A stretch of DNA of 64,000 bases from CAWEDP01 sp963807925 (GTDB lineage Bacteria > Acidobacteriota > Vicinamibacteria > Vicinamibacterales > CAVVIG01). The notes under the pieces are model-generated. The model was given only the letters and a program-made list of their open reading frames with translations. It ran no database searches and was not told the DNA's origin. A program made the translations under genes and the position numbers. Below, piece by piece: positions 24,638-34,375 of this stretch (positions are counted from its first letter, which is position 1; each line of letters begins with the position of its first letter). The stretch covers positions 1 through 64,000 of the forward strand of contig CAWEDP010000001.1 in NCBI GenBank assembly GCA_963807925.1. Direction: 5' to 3'.

Positions 24638-26979
24638 TTAGAAGCCGACGGCGAGGTTGATCCGCGCGGAACGCGACGGCGAAGGATGGGTCATCACGTC
24701 CGCCACTCCGACGAGCGTCTCGCCCGGCAACCGTGACTCGAAGTAATAGTCCACGTCGCTCACCGCGCTGTTGAACAGGTTGAACACCTCGCCGGTCACG
24801 CGCAGCCGTTTCGCCAGCTGATAGCCCGCTTCCAGCTCGAAGAGGCTCGTCGCCTTCGATCGCTGGGAGTCGTCCTCGACGAGCGCGCGCGGGCCGAAAT
24901 AGCGCCATCGCGCGCTGCCGAATGTCCGATGGTAATTGTCGACCGTGACACCGGCCGAGACCACCGTGCCGACCGCCTCGGGCACGTACTGACCGGAGGG
25001 ATTGGGGTCGCGGTATCGCGCCTGTGACCACGCCGCGTCGGCGTCGAAGGTGAGCCACCGTTTGGGACTGTAGTAGTTGGCGAATTCCACGCCGTTGCGG
25101 TTGCTCGCGGGGCTCGGCACCGACCCGAACGTGTCCCCATCCCACGTCAACTCGGAGTCGAGCCGCAGCATCCAGAAAGTCAGGGTGGTCTGCAGATGCG
25201 GCACGGCCACGGTGCGAAGGCCCACCTCGGCGCCCCCGGCCTTCACGAGCGGGGTGACCGGCGTGACCGGGGTGCCGTAGGAGTCCCGGATCGCGAGGGC
25301 GCCCCGCGCATCGTTGCTGTGGAAGCCTTCGCCGGCGTTCACGTAGAACTCGGTCCTGGCCCACGGGCCGAGCGTCAGGCCGCCCTTCGGACTGACGATC
25401 CCGGCCGTTGTGGTGCCGCTATTGAGCGGATCGAGTCGGTCCTCGACGCGGAATCGTGTGGCGTCGGCACGCAGGCCGACCATCGATCGGAGCCACGGCG
25501 CCCACTCAATCTCGTTCTGTTCGTACAGGCCGCCAGTAGACTCGAGCACAGTGGCCTGGCTGCTCGTGGACAGGCGAGCACGGGCGGCCGTGTGATACAG
25601 GGCGAGATTCGTGATGTCGTCGTTCCGCACCTGCAGGCCGACGGTGTTCTGGATGGCGCGGCCGCGCCACCGGCTCTGTCGCGTGTGCACCACTCGTCCG
25701 CCGGTCACGAACCGGTGATCCGCCTGCTCGTGCTGATCGCCCCTGTCGGGATCGTTCAGGAAGAACGTGAAATTCGAGAACAGCGCCAGGTCGTACCCGA
25801 TGCCGTACGCCGTGATCTTCGTCAGCGACGAGCCTGATCCGCGCTGCCAGTCAGTCGAGAGGCTGTAGCGGTAGCTGTGGCCCCCGTCGCTTGCGTCGAG
25901 CGTTCCGAAGCGGCTGATCAACCCGGTGGCGAGCGCCCGCTCGGGCACCGTATCGGTCGAGTTCCAGCCGCCGTGATAGCCCATCCCGGTCACGGTGAAT
26001 CCGTTGACTGCGTCGCCGTGGCTGTAGCGGATGACGGCGTTCACCCTCTGGTACCGGTCGGGCTGCACCCACGGACCGTCGGCATGGGACACGTCGAGCG
26101 CAGCGAGCAGGTCTCCGTGCGGCAGTCTGCGCGAGCCGGCCAGAAGCGCCCGATCGTAGCCCTGACCGCCCAGCTCGACCCGGAGAAGCGGGCGATCGAT
26201 CGACGTCACGTAATTGGTGTTCGCCGAGCCCGCCGTCGTGAAGTCGCCCTGGTCGGCGTAATAGGGGCCCTTCAGGTACTGCACACCGGCCACCAGCTCC
26301 GGAATCATGAAGTTGATGTCCGATACCCCTGCCCATGGGCGTGGCTCGGGAGGTTCACCGGCATGCCCACGATCGTCTGGGCGAAGTCTGTGCCGTGATC
26401 GAGATTGAAGCCCCGCAGATAGTACTGGTTCGCTTTTCCGCCACCCGCGTGCGCGCTCGCGATCATGCCCGGCACCGTCTCGAGCACCTCGCCCACGCGC
26501 AGCAGCGGGCGGACCTCGAGTTGCCGCGCGGTGATCGCGCCCTGACTGGCGGCCTGCGCCACGCCGACCAGGTTCTCCTCGGGGTCATCCATGTCTGCCA
26601 GATTCGAGAACGTGCGCTTGCCCACGACCGCTACTTCGGCGCTGAGCGATACGTGCATCACGGCGTCCACCTGCGTTACGCCGGTGCTCATCTTCACGTC
26701 GCGACGCAGGATGGACGCGAAATTGATCAAGGTGAAGGCCACTTGATAGCGGCCCGGCATGACGTTGCGGAAGGCGTACTCGCCGGCCGTGTCGGTGACC
26801 GCTTCCTGGGGGGCGGCGCCTTCCGCACGCAATTCCACCGTGACACCCGGCAGCACGCCACCGGTGTCGTCGGTGACGCGCCCCCGCAACGAATTGCCGG
26901 GAGACTGTTGCGCGAAGAGCGCGCAGGGCATCAGCGCCAGGACGAGCACCAGACTCCCGCGAGCGATTGCGCGCATCAT
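24638..26979 (-). pseudogene. TonB-dependent receptor with carboxypeptidase-like domain, frameshifted
   Basis: From ATG 26979 the first frame gives a signal peptide, a CarboxypepD_reg-like domain (LRGRVTDDTGGVLPGVTVEL), and a plug region (VGEVLETVPGMIASAHAGGG, ANQYYLRGFNLDHGTDFAQT) up to SHAHGQGY. It then stops early at 26305. The barrel continues in another frame from SDINFMIPELVAGVQYLKGP to a C-terminal strand ending RINLAVGF at 24638. One base is missing at about 26322-26324. Total length would be about 780 residues, normal for the family. All other parts are intact, so this is a recent lesion, an assembly error, or phase variation in a short run. The substrate is unknown. Confidence 0.88.
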
Positions 26980-27282
26980 GGTCCGCTCCGATCCGGGTTC
27001 CCGACGTGCCGGATTTCCGGCACCTCGGGCCGCCGCGTGAGTGAATGCTGCAAGAACCGGCCCTGCGCAGACCTGTGGCGACCGATTCAACCGTCTGCGC
27101 AACAGCCACTCTTGCGGAGGGCCTGTCGGGAAAGGGAACCTGCGGGTGTTCGACAACGACGGCGCCGGCAGACGCGGCCCGGCGAATCCGTCGGAAACCC
27201 GGTGGGCCACCGTGACGCGATTGTCTGCGTATATAGTTGCGCACTTGCGGTCAACTGTGACCGCACTGAGACAGGAGACCTC
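26980..27282. other. Divergent intergenic region
   Basis: It separates the TonB receptor (minus) from the HAF-repeat gene (plus). No gene was recognised. A TATAGT -10-like hexamer (27232-27237) and a palindrome (27246-27265) precede the HAF gene. Confidence 0.5.
27246..27265. promoter_or_regulatory. Inverted repeat before HAF-repeat gene
   Basis: TGCGGTCA-ACTG-TGACCGCA has perfect 8-bp arms and lies 18 bp before the ATG at 27283 and just after a TATAGT hexamer. It could be an operator or a leader hairpin close to the ribosome-binding site AGGAG. Confidence 0.5.
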
Positions 27283-28518
27283 ATGTCCACTCGTTCCGCC
27301 ACAGGAGCGAAGTCTTCATGTGATGCCGGCGGTCAATGCGTGCTCCTTCCGCTCGTCATGATGGCTCTCCTGGGCACCGCGCGCGCCTCCACGCAAACGC
27401 GCGCGGACGGCGTGAGCTTCGAGGCGATCGCCCTCGGCACCCTCGGCGGCAGCTGCAGCGTCGCGACCGCGGTGAACGCCGGGGGCCAGGTCGTTGGCGC
27501 CAGCGCTGTCCAGGCCTGCGACATCGCGACACAGCATGCGTTTTCGTGGACCGCGACCGGCGGGATGGTCGATCTCGGCACCCTCGGCGGAGGCGCCAGC
27601 TCCGCGATTGCCGTGAACGACGCCGGCCAGGTCGTCGGCTACAGCTACATCGACTTCCGTCATGTCGTCCAGCATGCGTTTTCGTGGACCGCGACCGGCG
27701 GGATGGTCGATCTCGGCACCCTGGGCGGCAGCTCCAGCTTCGCGACCGCGGTGAATGCCAGCGGCCAGGTCGTGGGCCTCAGCGACACTCCCGATGGACG
27801 GCAGCACGCGTTCTTGTGGACCTCGACGTCCGGAATGGCCGATCTCGGCACCCTCGGCGGCGGCACCAGCTCCGCGGCCGCGGTGAATGCGACCGGCCAG
27901 GTCGTGGGCCGCAGCGCGACCGCCACCAGGGGGGAGCACGCGTTCTCGTGGACCGCGAAAGGCGGGATGGTCGATCTTGGCGTCCTCCGCGACTTCGACC
28001 GCTTTCCGGGCGCGAGCCGGGCGAACGCCGTGAATGACAGCGGCCAGGTGGTGGGCGACGACGTCGCGACGGGCGACGCGTTCCTGTGGACCGCGAGGGC
28101 CGGCAAGATGGTCGATCTTGGTTCGCTCGGCGGTCACCCCAGTCACGCGGCCGCCGTGAATGCGCACGGTCGGGTCGTTGGCGTCACGTTTATCGACGCC
28201 GCCCAGACCGTCCAGCATGCCTTTTCGTGGACCGTAGCGAGCGGGATGCTCGATCTCGGCACCCTCGGCGGAACCTACAGCATGGCGACCGCGGTGAACG
28301 ATTGGGACCAGGTCGTGGGCGAGAGCACACGCTCGGACTCGCGAGCTCCGCGTGCGTTCTTGTGGACGGCAGCGAGCGGGATGGTCGAGCTCGGCACGCT
28401 CGGCGGCAGCGTGAGCTCCGCGGCCGCCCTGAACGCCAACGGTCAGGTCGTCGGGTATGGAGCGACCGTCGACGAAATGCCGCTTGCCGTGTTGTGGGAG
28501 CTCACGGTCCGTCCCTGA
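27283..28518 (+). CDS. HAF-repeat secreted protein
   Basis: This protein has 411 residues from ATG 27283 with AGGAG upstream, and an N-terminal export segment (CVLLPLVMMALLGTARAS). The rest is about seven tandem units of roughly 45-60 residues built on GGMVDLGTLGG...AVNxxGQVVGxS...HAFSWTA, the extracellular HAF repeat family. The DNA repeats are well conserved between units (for example 27540-27590 and 27665-27715), so recombination between them could change repeat number. The structure is probably a beta-propeller or solenoid. Function is unknown. Confidence 0.9.
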   Translation: MSTRSATGAKSSCDAGGQCVLLPLVMMALLGTARASTQTRADGVSFEAIALGTLGGSCSVATAVNAGGQVVGASAVQACDIATQHAFSWTATGGMVDLGTLGGGASSAIAVNDAGQVVGYSYIDFRHVVQHAFSWTATGGMVDLGTLGGSSSFATAVNASGQVVGLSDTPDGRQHAFLWTSTSGMADLGTLGGGTSSAAAVNATGQVVGRSATATRGEHAFSWTAKGGMVDLGVLRDFDRFPGASRANAVNDSGQVVGDDVATGDAFLWTARAGKMVDLGSLGGHPSHAAAVNAHGRVVGVTFIDAAQTVQHAFSWTVASGMLDLGTLGGTYSMATAVNDWDQVVGESTRSDSRAPRAFLWTAASGMVELGTLGGSVSSAAALNANGQVVGYGATVDEMPLAVLWELTVRP

Positions 28519-29176
28519 TTCCTCGGTTCACCGAAGGAGCACCATCCCACAACAGCTCGCGCAGCGCCGCGCGGAAGCTGTCGTCCAGCAGGCGCGCCGC
28601 GCCCTGATTCAACGTCACGCGCGATCGATTCGCGAAGGTGACGCGCCCGGCCAGGGCGGGGCTCTGCACGCGCACGAGCCGAACCGACACGTCGATGCTG
28701 TTGTGGGGTGGAACAAAGGCGCCGATCGGATCGTCGGTCCGCCGCTGATTCCATCGTCGGATCGTCGGCACCACGAGAAAGGCCGCGCCCCGGTCTCGGG
28801 CGGCCGCCGCCGCCCTCTGCTCGAACGCCGTCACGCCGGTGCCGCCAAGCGCAGCCACGTACTCCGGAATGCCGGCGAATGGCGACTGGGGGGCGGGCGG
28901 CACAATCTCGCTGTTCGGACACTGTTCCCGAACCACCTCGACGATCCTGTTGGCGAAGATCGATTCGACGTCCCAGGTTCGTACGCCCACGTTCCCCTGA
29001 AAGGCGGCGGGCGCGGTCATCGGCCACATGACGAACACGGGGCAGGTCGCGATCGGAGTCGGTCCGACGGCGGGCCGATCCCGCACGATCGAGCTGGTTG
29101 CCGCACACGCCGCCGTCATTGTCAGCGTGCCGGCGAACGCGAGGCGCGTCAGGAGGCGGCCGGCGTGGAGGCCCAC
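28502..29176 (-). CDS. Putative lipoprotein, DUF4823-like
   Basis: This protein has 224 residues from a GTG at 29176, placed 8 bp after the stop of the upstream gene; the longer frame from 29206 would overlap it. The hydrophobic N-terminus ends MTAAC, a weak lipobox. The body has AAFLVVPTIRRWNQRRTDDP, NSIDVSVRLVRVQSPALAGR and LLDDSFRAALRELLWDG, a pattern like DUF4823 lipoproteins. It converges on the HAF-repeat gene, and the two coding ends overlap by 17 bp. Confidence 0.6.
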   Translation of the reverse strand: MGLHAGRLLTRLAFAGTLTMTAACAATSSIVRDRPAVGPTPIATCPVFVMWPMTAPAAFQGNVGVRTWDVESIFANRIVEVVREQCPNSEIVPPAPQSPFAGIPEYVAALGGTGVTAFEQRAAAAARDRGAAFLVVPTIRRWNQRRTDDPIGAFVPPHNSIDVSVRLVRVQSPALAGRVTFANRSRVTLNQGAARLLDDSFRAALRELLWDGAPSVNRGIRDGP

Positions 29177-29184
29177 GCCCGCGA

Positions 29185-30057
29185 CTAGCCGCAGTTCAGC
29201 GTGCACTTGGCTGGACGGACGAACTTGCCCTTGATCTTCTCGCGAAACTCCGGGTACATCGTTTCCGCCCCGCCCATCGCCGCCTCGGCCGGAATCCCGT
29301 AGCGTTTGGTCATTTCATCGACGAACGGATTCTGTCCAGGAAGGTAGTGCGGGACCCTGCCCGACTCGACGCCCTCGTCTCCGACGATGCACGGCGGACC
29401 GCCAATGGCAACGGGATTGGGGCTCAGGTTGTAGGAGCGCGTCAGAATGTAGGGCTCTGTCAGATAAACCGGGTCGTCCATGAACAACGTCAGGGTCATC
29501 AGGTCTCCGTGACGCCGGAAATGGGTCGTGATGGTGGCCTGATCGCTGCTCGGCGCGCCGTTCCGCCGCATGTACCCGGTCTTCAAATGAGTCGTGGTGG
29601 CGATGAGCTCGTTGCCGTTCCAGACGCCCGTCGTGAAGCCCGTTTGATCGTGCGGCGCATTCTTCGAGGGATGCGGCCGCCCGTCCATCCAGATGGTCAT
29701 GGGCGCCCGGGTCTCCCATGCGCCGATCATCCAGGCGAGGACCTTCCCGGTGAGAGAATCGGGGACGGCCCACATCCTCAGGCTGAACGGCCCGGCGGCG
29801 ATATGCCACTGGGTTTGAAACCAGCACGTGCGCTCGGGCATCGAGATGATGGATTGCGAAAAGCTCAACGCCTTCGCCCGGCCCGATTCGTTGAACGGAA
29901 GCCCCGCCCAGTCGTCGGGGTGGGGCCCTGCGCCTCGCTCGAGCGCATCCTCGTGGTTGATGGAGGCCCAGGATCCCGACAGGTCCACTTCGGCCAGCAT
30001 CGGCGTGCTGGAGCCCAGCAACAGCACCAGGGCGAGCATCGTTCTCGTGCGAGTCAT
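29185..30057 (-). CDS. Secreted 'SGSW' family protein
   Basis: This protein has 290 residues, with signal peptide MTRTRTMLALVLLLGSSTPM. DLSGSWASINHEDALERGAG opens the mature part. WMDGRPHPSKNAPHDQTGFT, VWNGNELIATTTHLKTGYMR and MTLTLFMDDPVYLTEPYILT match the variant of the DGKPDFSGIW family in which the strand motif is W-x-G-x-x-L-x-x-x-T-T-x-x-K. Its neighbour at 30084 is the same variant (KAGFLRKNGVPYSENTS). The two lie 26 bp apart and are probably one operon with the downstream lipoprotein. Function is unknown. Confidence 0.82.
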   Translation of the reverse strand: MTRTRTMLALVLLLGSSTPMLAEVDLSGSWASINHEDALERGAGPHPDDWAGLPFNESGRAKALSFSQSIISMPERTCWFQTQWHIAAGPFSLRMWAVPDSLTGKVLAWMIGAWETRAPMTIWMDGRPHPSKNAPHDQTGFTTGVWNGNELIATTTHLKTGYMRRNGAPSSDQATITTHFRRHGDLMTLTLFMDDPVYLTEPYILTRSYNLSPNPVAIGGPPCIVGDEGVESGRVPHYLPGQNPFVDEMTKRYGIPAEAAMGGAETMYPEFREKIKGKFVRPAKCTLNCG

Positions 30058-30083
30058 CTGTGAAACTCCAATGAGCGGCCCGG

Positions 30084-30860
30084 CTACCACGTCGCCGAAC
30101 ATGCCGTCGGATGCCACTTGGCATCGCCCGGCTCTTTCTTGAACTGGGAACTGATGACGAACGGCTGCCGCAGATATGCAGGATCGGTGGTCATGATGGT
30201 CACCACCATCAGCGGCGACCCGTCGGGCTCGGTAATCAACTCGTAGTATTCGGTGAGGCTCGTGTTCTCGCTGTAGGGAACACCGTTCTTGCGCAGGAAC
30301 CCGGCCTTGAGGTTGGAGGTCGTGACGTGCAGCGCTCCGTCGGTGGCGCCCCGCCCGCCGCCCTGCCACTCGGCCACCGAGTCGCCCTGGATCGTGGATG
30401 GCCCCGCCGGCGGCTTCCAGTTCCCGAAATGAAAGATCCGCGTCTGCTCGCCGGCGTCGGTATCCATCCGCAGCGTCTGCTCGTCCTGCCACGTGATGTG
30501 AAGGCGCCCCGGCACCCGCAGGAGCGCGGGCGCACCGTACGACTTGCAGCGCTCACCCGACGCCTCCTCCTTCGCAGGATCCCACGTGTCCGCGATCGCG
30601 CGGGCCGCGGGCGTCATCGGGACACCCTGGTAGTCGCCGCGCGCGGGTGTGACCATGCGATAGCGCCAGTCTTCTGTCACCACGGACACCCAGTAGCCCG
30701 TCAAATCGACGGGCGCGGCCGCCTTGGCGGTCTGCGGCGGCAGGGCGGCCCCTCCCCCGCGCCCGCCGCGCTGCGCGAACAGTCCCAGGGGCGTGGCGAG
30801 CATTCCCGCCAGGACGAGCGAAACCTTCACAGACCTCGCGCGTGAACGTCGGTCGGTCAT
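30084..30860 (-). CDS. Secreted 'TGYW' family protein
   Basis: This protein has 258 residues with a signal peptide (SLVLAGMLATPLGLFAQ) and a Gly/Arg-rich stretch (RGGRGGGAALPPQ) typical of acidobacterial exported proteins. VDLTGYWVSVVTEDWRYRMV opens the domain. RIFHFGNWKPPAGPSTIQGD, SVAEWQGGG and LMVVTIMTTDPAYLRQPFVI follow. It is a close structural variant of the 29185 protein, with which it forms a pair. It starts 18 bp downstream of the MBL-fold gene, so these probably form one transcript. Confidence 0.82.
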   Translation of the reverse strand: MTDRRSRARSVKVSLVLAGMLATPLGLFAQRGGRGGGAALPPQTAKAAAPVDLTGYWVSVVTEDWRYRMVTPARGDYQGVPMTPAARAIADTWDPAKEEASGERCKSYGAPALLRVPGRLHITWQDEQTLRMDTDAGEQTRIFHFGNWKPPAGPSTIQGDSVAEWQGGGRGATDGALHVTTSNLKAGFLRKNGVPYSENTSLTEYYELITEPDGSPLMVVTIMTTDPAYLRQPFVISSQFKKEPGDAKWHPTACSATW

Positions 30861-30878
30861 GACTGCTTTCGTGTCCTT

Positions 30879-31895
30879 CTACTTGGTAGCCTTCAAGCTC
30901 CTGTAGACAGCCTCGATGAACGCGTGGGTGGTCCATGCCCCCGTTGACGATCCGTATCGCGTTTCGTAGGGCAACGCCGGACGGGCAGCCTGGATTTGAT
31001 CGAGCGTCTTTCCCTGCTTGATCAGATCCGCGACGACGTCACGGATGGTCACCACCATGTCGCGATAGTCGACAACCTCCATCTGCTCGCAGAGGCGGCC
31101 GTGGCCCGGAATCACGTAGGTGCCGACATCCTTGTAGATGAACGGCGTCGGCGCAATCGTCAGGTCAATCAATCGGTTCAGGGCGTCGATTTCTCCCTGA
31201 ATGCTTCCTCCGTTGGCGAGGTCGATCACAGGGAAGCGGGTCGTGTCCATGATGTCGCCGGTGACGACCACGTCGGATCCGCGGAACAGCGCAAAGCTGT
31301 CGGCGTTGCTGTGGGCCGCCGGCTGGTACAGCACTTCGATCCCTTCGTCGTTCATGCGCAGCGCCTTGCGCTGGGTGAAGAACGCTTCGGTGGGCCAGGC
31401 GGCGCTCGGATACGCCTCTTTCGCGCCGGCGCTCATCCTGCGCAGGACGCTGTCATGCGAAAGAATCGAGGCCCCGCCACCGTTGGTCATGGCCCGGAGG
31501 GTGGCCGCGTTGCCGAGGGCGTTGGTAAAGATGGTGTAACCGGCCCTGGAGAGCTTCTCGTTGCCGCCGACGAAATCGGCCCCGGCGTCGACATTGATGA
31601 TGTACCGGATAGGCAGGTCGGTCAGCTTCTTGAGGACGGCCAGCACCTGGTCGGATGCCGCCGCAGCTCCCGAGTTGACCAGCACGATGCCGTCGGAGCC
31701 GATCTGGACACCGACATTTCCACCCCCTCCGGCGATCATGTAGAAGTTCTTCCGAACCTTCACAACGTCGAGCCCGGTTTCCGGTTCGGCGGCGCTGGTG
31801 GAGAGCGCCCCGCACACGGCCAGGGCCACGGCGACCGCCAGGCGCCAGCCGGCCGTCCTTCGGGTTGTGACACCGTTGTTCACGTCTGTCTCCAT
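30879..31895 (-). CDS. MBL-fold protein with altered metal-binding motif
   Basis: This exported protein has 338 residues from ATG 31895 (signal LAVAVALAVCGALSTSAA). The metallo-beta-lactamase fold is clear: GGNVGVQIGSDGIVLVNSGA, PIRYIINV, VGGNEKL, VVVTGDIMDTTRFPVI, YVIPGHGRL. The first metal motif HxHxDH is replaced by Asp103-Ala-Gly-Ala-Asp-Phe108, so three His ligands are missing while the Asp and the later His (AAHSNAD, PGHG) and Asp (TGD) remain. It is either inactive or binds one metal. It heads the operon with two 'SGxW' proteins. Confidence 0.85.
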   Translation of the reverse strand: METDVNNGVTTRRTAGWRLAVAVALAVCGALSTSAAEPETGLDVVKVRKNFYMIAGGGGNVGVQIGSDGIVLVNSGAAAASDQVLAVLKKLTDLPIRYIINVDAGADFVGGNEKLSRAGYTIFTNALGNAATLRAMTNGGGASILSHDSVLRRMSAGAKEAYPSAAWPTEAFFTQRKALRMNDEGIEVLYQPAAHSNADSFALFRGSDVVVTGDIMDTTRFPVIDLANGGSIQGEIDALNRLIDLTIAPTPFIYKDVGTYVIPGHGRLCEQMEVVDYRDMVVTIRDVVADLIKQGKTLDQIQAARPALPYETRYGSSTGAWTTHAFIEAVYRSLKATK

Positions 31896-32082
31896 CTCGA
31901 GCCCTGGCCCGATTGAGCAATACCGTCCGGAACGGGCAGTATACCTAAACGTGGTTTCGAAACGAGGTCGGCCTTCACGGCTCATCGGTTTGGCCGCTGC
32001 ACGGCGGACCGCGCCCGGCCTTCGCCCCACACGAGGCGAAGAAGATCGTGTAGAGTTCAGATTTGCGCTTGCCGGAGGAACC

Positions 32083-33513
32083 ATGCGACGAATTTTCCGG
32101 GTCACGCTGATCGCGAGCGTCGCCGTCGCGATAATTGCGCAAGACAGGGGAGGATCTGCGCAGGCGGCGCCTCCAGTCGTTCCAGGGGCGCCCAACAGCT
32201 TCGGCATGACGACGCGAGCGGCGTACGCGTGCGGGACCACTCCGACGATCTATCGCGTGACGAATCTTGCCAACAGCGGGACCGGATCGCTGCGGGCGGC
32301 ATTGCAGGCGACAACCCCGCGCGTGGTGATCTTCGAGATCAGCGGTTACATCGACCTCAGTTCCGACGTGACCGTGAACAGCCCGTGCCTGACCGTCGCC
32401 GGGCAAACCGCCCCGTCACCCGGGATTACCGTGCGCATGGTGCCCGGATCGTCCGAGGCGATGTTCCTGATCAACACGCACGACGTGCTGATGCAGCATC
32501 TCCGCATCAGGCCCGGCGGCACGACGTGCACCAGCGGGATTCAGGTCGCCGGTGGAAACCAGGCCAACATCGTGTTCGATCACATGAGCCTGAGTTGGGC
32601 GCAGGACGAGAACCTCGCGTTCAACGGAACCAACGGCCAGCCGACCAACGCGTCGGTCTGGCGCAGCATCGCCGCCGAGGGGCTCTATGAGGCGCCCGGC
32701 TCCGCGGGGTGCACCGGCGGCGGACTGGGGAACGGGCATGGGATCCTGATGTCCGCCGGATCGAAGACTGTTTTCGTGGGGCAGACGCTCTTCTCGACGA
32801 ATTTCGAGCGCAACCCCTACTCGCAAGGCGATACCCAAACCGTCCTCGTCAACAACCTCGTCTACCAGTGGCACGGGCCGTGGGGCTTCTTCTACGCCAA
32901 CTACGACGGCGGGAACAACACGTCGCCGTGGACATCGACGGCCGTCGGCAACCGCTTCATCGCCGGCCCCGATACGGCCAGCTCCCCGAGCGATCCCGGC
33001 TACCTGTTTGTCTACTCCAACGCCTACGGAGCGCCACCCGGGAACACGATTTACCGCTCCGACAACACGCTGGCCGACCTCGGCGCCAACCTGTACGAGG
33101 AGGCGAATCTGTTGCCTTACGACCCGAACGTCGGGTCGCCGCCGCCGCAGACGCCCCTCCCGTCGGGGTACACGCTGCTCCCCTCGGCCTCTGTCGAAAC
33201 GACGGTTCTCGCCAACGCGGGCGCGCGTCCGGCCGACCGCGACGCCGTGGATGCCCGGATCGTCCAGAACGTCAGCAACCGCACGGGCGATTTCATCTCA
33301 CAGCCGAGCGACGTCGGCGGGTACCCGATTCTGACCGTCAACACTCGAGCCCTGACGCTGCCGGCCAATCCGCACGGCGACGGCGGGACTGGCGGCTACA
33401 CCACCCTTGAAGTCTGGCTGCACGCGTATGCCTGCACGGTCGAAGGCAGCAGCAGCCCGAGCTGCCCCGGTTCGGGGCCGTCGGTCCCGACCAACCTGCA
33501 CATCCTGCCCTGA
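32083..33513 (+). CDS. Pectate-lyase-like right-handed beta-helix protein
   Basis: This secreted protein has 476 residues. ATG 32083 is preceded by GGAGG, and signal peptide MRRIFRVTLIASVAVAIIAQ follows. The beta-helix is typical of PL1 relatives (LANSGTGSLRAALQATTPRV, YIDLSSDVTVNSPCLTVAGQ, DVLMQHLRIRPGG, NIVFDHMSLSWAQDENL, TVLVNNLVYQWHGPWGFF). The FDHMSLSW motif matches Ca-binding and substrate regions in pectate lyases. Substrate specificity cannot be read from sequence. It suggests use of plant or microbial polysaccharide. Confidence 0.85.
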   Translation: MRRIFRVTLIASVAVAIIAQDRGGSAQAAPPVVPGAPNSFGMTTRAAYACGTTPTIYRVTNLANSGTGSLRAALQATTPRVVIFEISGYIDLSSDVTVNSPCLTVAGQTAPSPGITVRMVPGSSEAMFLINTHDVLMQHLRIRPGGTTCTSGIQVAGGNQANIVFDHMSLSWAQDENLAFNGTNGQPTNASVWRSIAAEGLYEAPGSAGCTGGGLGNGHGILMSAGSKTVFVGQTLFSTNFERNPYSQGDTQTVLVNNLVYQWHGPWGFFYANYDGGNNTSPWTSTAVGNRFIAGPDTASSPSDPGYLFVYSNAYGAPPGNTIYRSDNTLADLGANLYEEANLLPYDPNVGSPPPQTPLPSGYTLLPSASVETTVLANAGARPADRDAVDARIVQNVSNRTGDFISQPSDVGGYPILTVNTRALTLPANPHGDGGTGGYTTLEVWLHAYACTVEGSSSPSCPGSGPSVPTNLHILP

Positions 33514-33521
33514 AGGGTCGC

Positions 33522-34193
33522 CTACCCTTTCGACGGCTTCTCGACGGCGAGTCCCTCCACGCGGAGCTCGAGGCCACGGTTGAAGCGCAGTCCGACCACG
33601 CCGACCGCCGGGAGCTCCGCGCGTGGCCGTGTGACGATGTCGTGGCCGTTCACCGTGAAGGTGACCGTGTCCTTGTCGGCACGGATGGCCAGCGCGTTCG
33701 ACAGCGTCTTCTTGGCATCGAACCGCGTGATCGCCGGCTCGTACATCCAGTCCCCGGTGAGGTTCTTCATCACCGCGCCGTCACGCACCCGGACCAGGTA
33801 TCGGCCGTCCTCGCGGACCATGAAGGCCGTATAACGCTCGGTGTCCTTGTCGAGATTCGTCCCGCCGATGAAGAGGCCGTAACCCTCCTCGAACTGCGGC
33901 ATCCTGTCGAGCATGAACGTGGCCTTCACGGTGTAGTCGCCGGAGACGGTCTGCTGCGGATCCCAGAAGATCGACGCGGGGCCGGTCTTCACGTGAAAGC
34001 CGGCCGTCGTGGGTTCGAAGCTCAACGCCTGGGTGCGCTGGCTCTTGTCGTCCAGCCTCGCCCACCATCCCGGCACCAGCACGCCGTGGCCCGCGACGCC
34101 CCGCGGCGGCGGTGCGCCGCGACCACGCTGAGCCCGAACGACCACCGGAAGCAACAGGACCAGGATGACACCCGACGTCAGCCACTTCTGCAT
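33522..34193 (-). CDS. Secreted concanavalin-like (DUF1080-type) protein
   Basis: This protein has 223 residues with signal peptide WLTSGVILVLLLPVVVRAQ. The beta-sandwich pattern (SGDYTVKATFMLDRMPQFEE, GYGLFIGGTNLDKDTERYTA, NALAIRADKDTVTFTVNGHD, GVVGLRFNRGLELRVEGLAV) is that of DUF1080/LamG-like carbohydrate-binding domains. No catalytic residues were recognised. It converges on the pectate-lyase-like gene with 8 bp between the stops. Confidence 0.78.
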   Translation of the reverse strand: MQKWLTSGVILVLLLPVVVRAQRGRGAPPPRGVAGHGVLVPGWWARLDDKSQRTQALSFEPTTAGFHVKTGPASIFWDPQQTVSGDYTVKATFMLDRMPQFEEGYGLFIGGTNLDKDTERYTAFMVREDGRYLVRVRDGAVMKNLTGDWMYEPAITRFDAKKTLSNALAIRADKDTVTFTVNGHDIVTRPRAELPAVGVVGLRFNRGLELRVEGLAVEKPSKG

Positions 34194-34375
34194 GTGACCT
34201 CCTTGTCGAACGACGTCGATGCCGGGGTGCTGCGAAAACGGCAGCGCCGCCCGGCCGCTCCAGACAGCTCGGCCCGGCGGTGACCGGCCACGCTTGGACC
34301 TCAAACTATCGTCCGTTACAGCCGATTTGTCTACCTGAACAGCACGGGTTCTCCGGCGCGCGTTGGCGCCGGGGT

